Positions 51,166-59,620 of a stretch of DNA of 64,000 nucleotides are shown here, in pieces. The translations under genes were made by a program, and so were the position numbers. Under the pieces are notes generated by a model, which was not told the origin of the DNA, made no database searches, and saw only the letters and a list, made by a program, of their open reading frames with translations. This stretch comes from Rudanella sp031411995 (GTDB lineage Bacteria > Bacteroidota > Bacteroidia > Cytophagales > Spirosomataceae): positions 103,044 through 167,043 of the forward strand of contig JANOCD010000093.1 in the NCBI GenBank assembly GCA_031411995.1, written 5' to 3'. Numbering within the stretch: the stretch's first letter is position 1; each line of letters begins with the position of its first letter.

Positions 51166-52146
51166 CTACTTCTTATACATCACCGTCTCTACCGCCTGCA
51201 GCGTTTTCTTCACGTTCGGTAGAATCACCTCGATCAGCGTTGGTGCGTAGGGCAGCGGCAAATCGAGGCTGTTGACCCGAACGACGGGGGCGTCCAGATA
51301 ATCGAAGGCGTTGCGTTGAATGTTGTAAGTCAGTTCTGAGGAGATAGCTGCCAATGGCCACGCTTCTTCCACAATCACACAACGGTTCGTTTTCTTCACC
51401 GAGTTTATAATTGTTGCGTAATCAATAGGCCGCACGGTGCGCAGGTCGATCACCTCGGCCGACACACCGTTTTTGGCCAGTTCGTCAGCAGCAGCGAGGG
51501 CCACTTTCATGATCTTACCAAACGAAACAATGGTCACGTCGGTGCCTTCGCGAACAACTTTAGCCTGGCCAATTGGAATCAGGTATTCTTCTTCGGGCAC
51601 CGGCCCTTTGTCGCCATACATCAACTCCGACTCCATGAAAATAACAGGGTCATTGTCGCGAATGCAGGACTTAAGCAGGCCTTTAGCGTCGGCAGGGTTC
51701 GACGGAACCACTACTTTCAAACCGGGTGTGTTGGCAAACCAGTTCTCGAAGTTTTGCGAGTGCTGGCTCGATAGCATCCCGGCATTACCCGTTGGCCCCC
51801 GGAACACAATTGGGCAAGAATACTGCCCACCCGACATCGACATAATTTTAGCCGCACTATTGATAACCTGATCAATGGCAACAAGCGCGAAGTTGAATGT
51901 CATGAACTCAATAATGGGCCGTAAGCCGTTGATGGCTGCCCCTACGCCGATGCCGGCAAAACCCAACTCGGCAATGGGAGTGTCCCACACGCGGTCGGCC
52001 CCGAATTCGTCGAGCATTCCCTGGCTAACTTTGTAGGCACCATTGTATTCGGCCACCTCTTCGCCCATCAGGAAAACCCTTGGGTCAAGGCGCATTTCTT
52101 CAACCATAGCCTCCCGCAGGGCCTCGCGAAACTGTATTTCTCTCAT
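51166..52146 (-). CDS. pdhB: Pyruvate dehydrogenase E1 component, beta subunit
   Basis: 326 aa. Transketolase-type E1 beta with REIQFREALREAMVEEMRLDPRVFLMGEEVAEYNGAYKVS, the central FMTFNFALVAIDQVINSAAK and the C-terminal domain VIDLRTVRPIDYATI. With the alpha subunit and thiamine diphosphate it decarboxylates pyruvate and passes the acetyl group to E2. The alpha subunit gene is not in the window. Confidence 0.95.
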   Translation of the reverse strand: MREIQFREALREAMVEEMRLDPRVFLMGEEVAEYNGAYKVSQGMLDEFGADRVWDTPIAELGFAGIGVGAAINGLRPIIEFMTFNFALVAIDQVINSAAKIMSMSGGQYSCPIVFRGPTGNAGMLSSQHSQNFENWFANTPGLKVVVPSNPADAKGLLKSCIRDNDPVIFMESELMYGDKGPVPEEEYLIPIGQAKVVREGTDVTIVSFGKIMKVALAAADELAKNGVSAEVIDLRTVRPIDYATIINSVKKTNRCVIVEEAWPLAAISSELTYNIQRNAFDYLDAPVVRVNSLDLPLPYAPTLIEVILPNVKKTLQAVETVMYKK

Positions 52147-52205
52147 GATTCGATTGAGCGTAGTCTATCCGTTAGGGATTTCGGGACGGTATCCCGAAAA
52201 GCGGT

Positions 52206-52237
52206 CAAAATTAGGCAACAATGGGGGATTGGGCAAA
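52206..52237 (-). promoter_or_regulatory. Bacteroidota-type promoter of pdhB
   Basis: On the minus strand TTTG (52237-52234), 20-bp spacer, TAATTTTG (52213-52206). This is a good match to the -33 TTTG / -7 TAnnTTTG consensus. The leader to the ATG is about 55 nt. Confidence 0.65.
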
Positions 52238-52250
52238 TCGGTTTGCGTCT

Positions 52251-54998
52251 TCACTTCATAACCAGCAACTTATTCGTCCGGCTAACGCCCTCCGCTTCCA
52301 GTCGATACAAATACAGTCCCGAAGGCAGCCCGCTCATATCCAGCATAATCGTGTGCGTACCAGCCTGATAACGGCCCTCGGCCAGTATCCGCACGGCTGA
52401 CCCATTACTGTTCAGCAAACGGAGCGTGATATGGGTGATTATGGGCAAATCGAACCAAATTTGAGCCGATTGATTAACCGGATTGGGAGCGTGTCGGAGG
52501 GAGAGGCTACCGGGAAGAGCGGGATCGTAGGCGGTGATGACCTGGGGAGCAGTTGCTGTATTAGTGGGTGGATTGGTTACGGTCGCTGTATTGACGGGTG
52601 GATTGGTTACGGTTCCGGGTTGTGGCGCAGTGGTGATGGAAATACCTTCGTACAGAAACGGGTCCGAGTCGATCAGGCAACCCCCCTTGTTTACCCGAAC
52701 AATGTAATAGAGTCCATTGTAAGGCGTGGAATACGTTTGCCCCCTGTTGTAGTAATCGGGTGTTCCAAATATAATCCACTGATTATTAACGGGGCTACTC
52801 GACAATAGCCCGCTGGCGGTTGTTGAAATGGTAGGCTTTGTAGGCGTAACACCTGGGGTTAGCGACACGGGTTTCGATAACGAACCGGGACAGTTCTCTT
52901 CTCCAAACACCTGCACCGTGTACGCTCCGGTTGCCGTGGCTGAATACGTTGCCGATGTCGTCTGAGCAATATATTCGCTATTCCGCGACCAAAACCATTG
53001 TTTGGGATTTTTCGCATCGGTTGTGGCCCGTAGCGTAATGGCCGGGCCTCCGCAGGTGAACTCTGTTTTATCGGCGGTCAACTCCGCGCTTGTGCCGTTG
53101 GTGCGAGCGGTAATGGAGACCGGGTCCGACACGATGTCGGTGCAGCCGTTGGGTTGCCGAATAGCCACCGTGTAGGCACCCGAAGCGCGGGGATAAAAAG
53201 CGTATCTTGTGGCTCCTTCCAAAGGCTTGCCGTCCAGAAACCATTGATACAGTGGTATTCGCTCATTGGTAAACAGACTTCCGGGTGCACAGGATGTGGC
53301 CACGTCGTTACCGAAAAACGCAACCTTCGGTTTGACCGGGCTGACAAGTACACTCAGCGACAGCACGGGCGACACGGCACTACTACAACCTTTCTCATCG
53401 CGAACCGACAGCGTATAATCGCCTGTATAAACCGCTGTAATTGAGGTTGTTCGGTCGGGAAGGGGTGAGCCATTATGATACCAGATAGGGGTGAGGCTTT
53501 CCGGTAATGAGGTCGTCAGGACTGTAATATGGCCCAAACACAGCGACGTACCCAAGCTGGCGGTGATAGTTGGCTGGGCGGGTGCCTGGGTGCAGTTGAC
53601 AGTGGTGTTCAACAACGTCCGCAGGGTAGCCCGGCCATGAGTTGCTACGTAAAATGGACGACCGGCGACAGGCGTAAATCCTTCTCGTGTTTGCACGGTT
53701 TCCCGGCCTTCAGCCCGTTTGGCCATATAATTCAGATACGACATTTCGGTGGCATTCAGCAAGCGTTCCGACAGTACGATGGTAGCCATCGAAAACTGTT
53801 TCTGGCTTTGGGCCGCTACCGGAACCCGCGCACCGACCTCGGCTACGCGGTCGGCAAACAGATACGTGCTAAATCCTGATTTTGGATACTGACCACCATA
53901 TGGGAACGATAACGTGATGTTCTGGTTGTTGAAGACTATCGCGTTTGTCTGCACCTGATCAGGGGGCAGCAACCCCATCAGATACAACTCCCAATCGTTG
54001 AAAACAGTAGAATGAACGCGGGGCGTTGGCGAGACTTGTGCCATCCCATACAATGTGTTGAAAATCGGGTTCAACCCATAATTACCATTGCCCGACTCGT
54101 AAAACTCAACCGGAAACGCTTTGCCTTCTTCGCCAATGCCCATCACGCCCGTTGCCAGATTGGACACTGGCCAATTAGGTACGCCAACCTGCAACAGCGG
54201 GTTATTTGGGCGAATCCACTGCCGCCCAATGGCCTGCACCAACGGGCGACCCGCCCCGTCGAACTGATCCGGGATCGGAAACTGAATCAATCCCTTTAGC
54301 CGACCCATACTACCAAACTTTGCGCTGTTGTTAACTATGGGTAATCCAACAGCCGTGACATTATTGGCGACTATCGTGTGCGAAACCGGCCCAACAAAAC
54401 CGGGAGTCAGCACATAGTTGATAAAATCGAACTCGTCGGCGTGATAATTATAGAATAACTGGCTGTATTTCAGCCAATCAGCTTCGGTTAAGGACCTGGC
54501 GGTTGACGGAACCACGATGTTGAAAACGTAATCGGAGTATTGAGTTGTGCTGTCAATTTTTCGGGGTATAATGGGTGGTGCATCGGAAAGGCTTAGGATG
54601 ACAATTCCAACAACTTCAGCCACTTTGACTGTACCCGCATAGGCTCGTATATGACCCAAAAAAGGGTACATCCACTCAAGCCGGGGAGCGACCACGGCTG
54701 AAAATACACCATCGCCCGCTTTTTTATCACCGTCGATGCCCCGGTCGTTCAGGCTTTGTTCGGGTTGGGTAGTATTGCCAAAGGTCAAACGAACTTCGGT
54801 TGGGTTTCCCTCCGTCGTAACTTCCAGTAAAATAGGCTCCTTGCCAAAAGAAAGCACAACACTCGGCGTAAGCGCGTACCGGATAATGCGTTCGTTGGCG
54901 GCTGGTTGGCCGATGGCAATAGGCTCGGATGTAGGTTGTGCCTGAGTAATTGAAAAGCAGCAGAGAGCTAAAAAAAGCGATGGTAGTGGACGTTTCAT
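52251..54998 (-). CDS. T9SS type A sorting-tail surface protein with Ig-like domains
   Basis: 915 aa. A signal peptide ends SITQAQ. The N-terminal domain (SFGKEPILLEVTTEGNP) is a choice-of-anchor-type beta domain. A middle region of ~300 residues has no recognised fold. Several Ig-like/SprB-type units follow, each with Cys and Trp (YTLSVRDEKGCSSAV, YTVAIRQPNGCTD, YTVQVFGEENC). A short Pro/Thr repeat (TVTNPPVNTATVTNPP) precedes the type A Por-secretion tail, starting HAPNPVNQSAQIWFDLP and ending TNKLLVMK. It is exported by the type IX system and attached to or released from the surface. Confidence 0.9.
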   Translation of the reverse strand: MKRPLPSLFLALCCFSITQAQPTSEPIAIGQPAANERIIRYALTPSVVLSFGKEPILLEVTTEGNPTEVRLTFGNTTQPEQSLNDRGIDGDKKAGDGVFSAVVAPRLEWMYPFLGHIRAYAGTVKVAEVVGIVILSLSDAPPIIPRKIDSTTQYSDYVFNIVVPSTARSLTEADWLKYSQLFYNYHADEFDFINYVLTPGFVGPVSHTIVANNVTAVGLPIVNNSAKFGSMGRLKGLIQFPIPDQFDGAGRPLVQAIGRQWIRPNNPLLQVGVPNWPVSNLATGVMGIGEEGKAFPVEFYESGNGNYGLNPIFNTLYGMAQVSPTPRVHSTVFNDWELYLMGLLPPDQVQTNAIVFNNQNITLSFPYGGQYPKSGFSTYLFADRVAEVGARVPVAAQSQKQFSMATIVLSERLLNATEMSYLNYMAKRAEGRETVQTREGFTPVAGRPFYVATHGRATLRTLLNTTVNCTQAPAQPTITASLGTSLCLGHITVLTTSLPESLTPIWYHNGSPLPDRTTSITAVYTGDYTLSVRDEKGCSSAVSPVLSLSVLVSPVKPKVAFFGNDVATSCAPGSLFTNERIPLYQWFLDGKPLEGATRYAFYPRASGAYTVAIRQPNGCTDIVSDPVSITARTNGTSAELTADKTEFTCGGPAITLRATTDAKNPKQWFWSRNSEYIAQTTSATYSATATGAYTVQVFGEENCPGSLSKPVSLTPGVTPTKPTISTTASGLLSSSPVNNQWIIFGTPDYYNRGQTYSTPYNGLYYIVRVNKGGCLIDSDPFLYEGISITTAPQPGTVTNPPVNTATVTNPPTNTATAPQVITAYDPALPGSLSLRHAPNPVNQSAQIWFDLPIITHITLRLLNSNGSAVRILAEGRYQAGTHTIMLDMSGLPSGLYLYRLEAEGVSRTNKLLVMK

Positions 54999-55031
54999 AG
55001 GGATGAAATAGATAAAGATAAGGAGTTAAAG

Positions 55032-58000
55032 TTACCGCATCAGTATCAAACTCCCCACTTTTCGTTCCTGTGTGCCGCCTTTATATAACACATCGGTCTC
55101 ATAGGTATAGGCACCGGCAGGCATCGGCACTCCGTTGAATGTTCCATCCCAACTTTCGGTGGGTTTCAGGCTCCCGGCAGGAATATCGCGGGCTTCAAAA
55201 ATAATTTCTCCCCACCGGCTCCGAACTCGCAGCACCGCCAGCCGGTCGATGCCTTCGCCAAAGACCGTCCAGCGGGGGTTGAAGCCCCCCGGCGAAAAAG
55301 CATCCGGCACCCGCAACGAGCAATCGAGTACCCGCAAAGCCGCCTGAGTCGTGACCGAATCGGGGCAGGCTCCGTTATAAGAAGCCTTGAGCGTTACGTC
55401 GTAGCGGCCACCCGTGAGGGCCACCGTGGGCTGTTGACCTGTCAAACGTTGGCCATCGCTCAGTTGCCATTGCCAGGTCAGGTTGTCGCCCGTGGCCAGC
55501 AGCCGAATGGTGGCCGGGCTGCACTGTTCGACATCGCCCTCGGCGGTGAACTTAGCTACTGGTTTCGCCCGTACCTCAACGGGCTGGCGGAGTTCGGTTT
55601 TGCACGAACGCGAATCCCCAAAAATGGTCAGCGTTGCGGCATAATTACCCGGCGTTTTATAGGGATGCGACGGTGCATACATAACCGAATCGAGCGGGGA
55701 GCCATCACCAAAATTCCAGACAAATCGGTTTTGTGGATTGGTTCTGTTCGTAAACGAAACCGTTTGGCCGACACAACCAAATGCTTCTACTTTGCCAATA
55801 ACCCCCGTTGGTGAGGCCACGGTTGTGATGGTTCGCCGGAGCGAGTCATAGCCGCAGGCCGTAAACGCAATCAGGGTGATGGTGTAGGTTTTGTTTGGTT
55901 CGGCAAACGCGTGTTGCGGGTTAGCCTGGGTGTCGGTTTTACCATCGCCAAACCGCCAGAACCAGCGGTCGGGTTTGGGTGTGGTGGCATCCTTAAACTG
56001 CACCAATTCGCCGGAACAGGGTCGGCTGGTGTTCAGTTCAAACAGGGGTTTCACCGTTGGCGGATATAAACGGATAGCCACCGCATCGGTGTCGCGACCG
56101 CATTCGCTGGACACAATCAACTGCACCCGGAACGTGCGGGCCGAGTCGCGGGTCGAGAACAGGTGTGAGAGCGTGTCGGCGGGGGAGGCAAGCGGGCCGC
56201 TGCCATCGCCCCAAAGCCAGATGCCCGGTGGCGTTTGGCCAGTGGAGCGGTTCGAGAATTTGACCCGCGCCGGCGAACAGCGAAAGGTGGTGGAATCGAC
56301 CCCAATTTCGGCTTTGGCTAAGGGTCTCACTGTTAGCGTAGTCGAGAACGACTGCACCCCGCAGGCGTTGCGGGCCGTGAGCAAAACAGGCACCACCTGC
56401 GCCTGCCGGTTGGTGTTGCGGTAGGTTTGGGATGTTGGCGAAAACGTGGTTGCCGAGGTTCCGTTGCCATAGTCCCAGCGGTACTGAACATCGGGGTTGG
56501 CCGCACCCGGCACCGAAAATGACACGGTCAGCGGAGCGCATCCTCCCGTTTTATCGGGCGAAAAACTAATCGGCTGCGGGGGAGCCAGAATCTTGATGGA
56601 ACGGCTCGTTGTGTCGGTGCAGGAACCCGTTCCAACCGTTAATGACAGTACGTTTTGCCCCGCCGACAGGTTGAGTGTGGGGAGTTGGGTAGTGGAGAAA
56701 ACCTGCCCGTTGAGTGCCCATTGGTAGGCAGTGGCCCCCGATGAGGTGTTTTGTAATGTGGGAGCAACCCCGGTGCAGGTGCCACTCACGGCAAACGCAG
56801 CTCGTGGGCGACCAATGCTCACGGTGGCGGTGGCCCGCGCCGGGCAAGCCGCCGACCCAATGGCCAGTTCGTAGGTCAGGGCCACCGAGTTGCCCGTTAC
56901 GGTAGCCAGAAAAAGTGTATCGTTACGAATGGCCGAGGGGAAAGCCGCGCTCCGCCATACGCCCCCCGCCTGACTGGCCGTTAGCCGCACAAAAGGCGTT
57001 TGGGCACAAACCGACTGATTGTTAGCCGTTACCTGCCCACCCTGCACTTCCAGCCGCACGGCATCGGTTTGGCGACAGGCCCCGCTGCCCCGCTGGTAAA
57101 TCAGATCGTAGGTGCCGACGGTTCGGGGGTTGAAAAAATAAGTGCTGCCCTGTGTTTCCACCAGCGCACTCCCCGACCCGGCCCAGCTTCCACCCGCCAC
57201 ATTCACGGGCAACGCAAACCGGGGGGTGCCCACACAAACCGCCGTGCTTTGCGTGCCGAGCGAAATTTTCACTGCTTCCGGGGCCTGAACCAGAATCGTG
57301 TCGGCTTCGACCCGGTTGCCGCACTGCCCGTTCAACTCACCCCGCACAATATAGGGCGTGGCCGACACCGACAAACTCAGCACATCGTTGGGTTTGATGG
57401 GTTGCCCGTTGAGCGTAAATGTAGCTAATGGCGTAGTCGTTTTTAGTTGATACGAAATGGGTTCGCAGGCATCGAGCTGTTTGGTCAACTGAATTTGGGG
57501 AGCTGATTCTACCCGGTGCGGACAAATAGCGGGTTTCGATACCCCACAACTATTGCGGGCAATCAGCGTAATGGTGTACTCGCCCGTTTGCAGAAACTGG
57601 ATTTTGGCCACCGGCGAACTGCTGTTGGTGCCCTGAATATACCGATAGGTTGAGGGAGTAATGCTCCATTGGTAGCTGGTCCCATCGAGCGAAGTAGTCG
57701 CGTCCATCGTGATGGAGCCACTGCCGGGCAGGCAGGTAATGGTGGTGTCGCGCACCAGAAAGCTATAATCAGTCGCTTTGATTTTAGCTTCGGGCATTTT
57801 CCGAACCGGAATTATGATCTTTTTCGAGTCAGTACCGCAGGTGTTCGTCGCACTCAGGGTGACAGTGTAAGCCGTTGCCGAATTAGAGAATGCTTTTGAC
57901 GGGTTACTGCTTGTCGATTTGGTACCATCACCGAAATCCCACTCCCATTTCATATCCGAGGTTTGGGGGCAGGTGTTGTTAATCAATCGAACGGTCTGAT

Positions 58001-58406
58001 TCTCGCAGGCATCCTGCGGGGGCAAATCGACGTTGGGTTTGATCTTGAACGTGAGAATAACACCCTTGTTATCACCGGGGCAATCGGTCACAATAAACAG
58101 CCTAAACTGCTTGTTGGCTCCACTACCGCAGTTTTTGAGAAAAGAACGAAGGTCATAGGTGTGCTTGATCTGGATCGGGCCACTAGCCGTAAATTTCTCC
58201 ACTTTCCCATCGTTCCAGTCCATCTCGAATGACTTAAACGCGCAGGTTGGCGATGCCTTCACGCTAAAACACATTTCGTAGAGGGTGTCCGCTGGTGTAA
58301 TACAGCGTTCGAGATTACCCGAACAGGCATCGAGTTCAACCAATTGGGCGCGAACAGGTCCAACCAGCAACAAAGCAAGTAATAACCAGAGTAATCGTAC
58401 AGACAT
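55032..58406 (-). CDS. Large PKD-repeat protein with gliding-type (T9SS type B-like) C-terminus
   Basis: 1124 aa. Signal peptide near the start (LLWLLLALLLVGPVRAQ). A series of PKD-type domains carries the WDFGDG motif or variants (WEWDFGDGTKS, WRFGDGKTDTQANP, WNFGDGSPLDS) with Cys-rich Ig-like units between. The C-terminus (VPDAFSPGGFNPRW...VRSRWGEIIFEARD...SWDGTFNGVPMPAGAYTYE) is the gliding-motility/CHU_C type B-like sorting domain. It diverges from a PorP/SprF gene 137 bp away, a usual pairing for surface adhesins of the SprB type. Confidence 0.92.
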   Translation of the reverse strand: MSVRLLWLLLALLLVGPVRAQLVELDACSGNLERCITPADTLYEMCFSVKASPTCAFKSFEMDWNDGKVEKFTASGPIQIKHTYDLRSFLKNCGSGANKQFRLFIVTDCPGDNKGVILTFKIKPNVDLPPQDACENQTVRLINNTCPQTSDMKWEWDFGDGTKSTSSNPSKAFSNSATAYTVTLSATNTCGTDSKKIIIPVRKMPEAKIKATDYSFLVRDTTITCLPGSGSITMDATTSLDGTSYQWSITPSTYRYIQGTNSSSPVAKIQFLQTGEYTITLIARNSCGVSKPAICPHRVESAPQIQLTKQLDACEPISYQLKTTTPLATFTLNGQPIKPNDVLSLSVSATPYIVRGELNGQCGNRVEADTILVQAPEAVKISLGTQSTAVCVGTPRFALPVNVAGGSWAGSGSALVETQGSTYFFNPRTVGTYDLIYQRGSGACRQTDAVRLEVQGGQVTANNQSVCAQTPFVRLTASQAGGVWRSAAFPSAIRNDTLFLATVTGNSVALTYELAIGSAACPARATATVSIGRPRAAFAVSGTCTGVAPTLQNTSSGATAYQWALNGQVFSTTQLPTLNLSAGQNVLSLTVGTGSCTDTTSRSIKILAPPQPISFSPDKTGGCAPLTVSFSVPGAANPDVQYRWDYGNGTSATTFSPTSQTYRNTNRQAQVVPVLLTARNACGVQSFSTTLTVRPLAKAEIGVDSTTFRCSPARVKFSNRSTGQTPPGIWLWGDGSGPLASPADTLSHLFSTRDSARTFRVQLIVSSECGRDTDAVAIRLYPPTVKPLFELNTSRPCSGELVQFKDATTPKPDRWFWRFGDGKTDTQANPQHAFAEPNKTYTITLIAFTACGYDSLRRTITTVASPTGVIGKVEAFGCVGQTVSFTNRTNPQNRFVWNFGDGSPLDSVMYAPSHPYKTPGNYAATLTIFGDSRSCKTELRQPVEVRAKPVAKFTAEGDVEQCSPATIRLLATGDNLTWQWQLSDGQRLTGQQPTVALTGGRYDVTLKASYNGACPDSVTTQAALRVLDCSLRVPDAFSPGGFNPRWTVFGEGIDRLAVLRVRSRWGEIIFEARDIPAGSLKPTESWDGTFNGVPMPAGAYTYETDVLYKGGTQERKVGSLILMR

Positions 58407-58543
58407 AAAGCATGGAAATGATGTAGAAGGGCTATTTTACGCACAAATTGGTTATTCTTTGATCAACTTTATTAAACGGTTGTGGCATACATTGAAAAAG
58501 GCCGTTTCTTGTTCACTCACATTAACTGGCATCCACACGCTCT

Positions 58544-59614
58544 ATGAAGGCATTTTTACCCGCCCTATTATGTTTACTGTTTTTTGAAGCTGCCGCGCAA
58601 GACCCGCAGTTCTCACAGTTTTACGCCAACCCGCTCTACCACAACCCGGCCTTTGCGGGGAACAATGGCGAGTCGCGGTTCATTGTCAACTACCGCAATC
58701 AATGGCCCGCACTGGGGGCCAACTACCAAACCTATTCGGCTTCGTTCGACACGTATCTTGACCCCGGCGGGGGGCGGCTTGGACTGGGGCTGGGCATTCA
58801 GGCTTTGCACGACAGTCAGGGGAATTTTATGCGTACCAACGGCATTGCCCTGCAAGGTTCTTTGGATGCTCCGCTGGTTAACTGGACTAATGGATTACAA
58901 ATAGATATTACCGGAGCCGGGCAGGTTTCCTATACCTCAAGCCTGATTAATCCGGGTGGCCTCACGTTTGTCGATCAGTTTTTAGGGGGTGGGTTTACCC
59001 CCGTCAGCCTGGACCCGCTGGCGGAGGTTGGTCTTTCGCGCAACATCGCCAACGTGGGGATTGGCACCGTGATCGAGATGAGCAACCCAGATGAGCAGGC
59101 TTCGTTTTGGGTCGGTGGCACGTTGCACAACCTGGGCCGCTCGCAGGCGCGGGGCGATGTGGCCGGACAACGTCTTGGTTTACAAGCCGGTATCACGCTG
59201 CCGCTCAACAATTTATACATTGGTGGTGAACGCGGCACTGGCAACGAAGTTGACCGGCTCCGCAACATTAGTCTGACAGCCAACTACCGGCAACAGGGGC
59301 CTGACCGTCAATTAGATGCGGGCTTCAACCTGCTCTATGATCCAGTTATGGTGGGAGTTTGGTATCGGGGTATTCCACTCCGAAAATTCAATCAGACCAG
59401 CCAACGCGATGCGGTGATTGTGATGGCTGGTCTGCAACTGGCCAACTTTCCAATTCAGTTTCAATACAGCTACGACATCACCGTATCGAGCCTGCGCTGG
59501 GCATCGGGCGGGGCACACGAAATCACGGTCTGGTACAAACTCGATGGCCTTTGGAGTCTGTCATCGGGCCGCCGACAAAGTGCCAACCGACAACGTAAGT
59601 GCATTCGGTTCTGA
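58544..59614 (+). CDS. PorP/SprF-family T9SS outer-membrane protein
   Basis: 356 aa. A signal peptide ends FEAAAQ, then the family start DPQFSQFYANPLYHNPAFAGN. The rest is a beta barrel with repeated aromatic strand ends (ADYRQQGPDRQLDAGFNLLYD-type segments, LQLANFPIQFQYSYDITVSSL). SprF is needed for surface delivery of large type B-tail adhesins. The divergent neighbour is exactly such a protein. Confidence 0.92.
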   Translation: MKAFLPALLCLLFFEAAAQDPQFSQFYANPLYHNPAFAGNNGESRFIVNYRNQWPALGANYQTYSASFDTYLDPGGGRLGLGLGIQALHDSQGNFMRTNGIALQGSLDAPLVNWTNGLQIDITGAGQVSYTSSLINPGGLTFVDQFLGGGFTPVSLDPLAEVGLSRNIANVGIGTVIEMSNPDEQASFWVGGTLHNLGRSQARGDVAGQRLGLQAGITLPLNNLYIGGERGTGNEVDRLRNISLTANYRQQGPDRQLDAGFNLLYDPVMVGVWYRGIPLRKFNQTSQRDAVIVMAGLQLANFPIQFQYSYDITVSSLRWASGGAHEITVWYKLDGLWSLSSGRRQSANRQRKCIRF

Positions 59615-59620
59615 GCCGTT

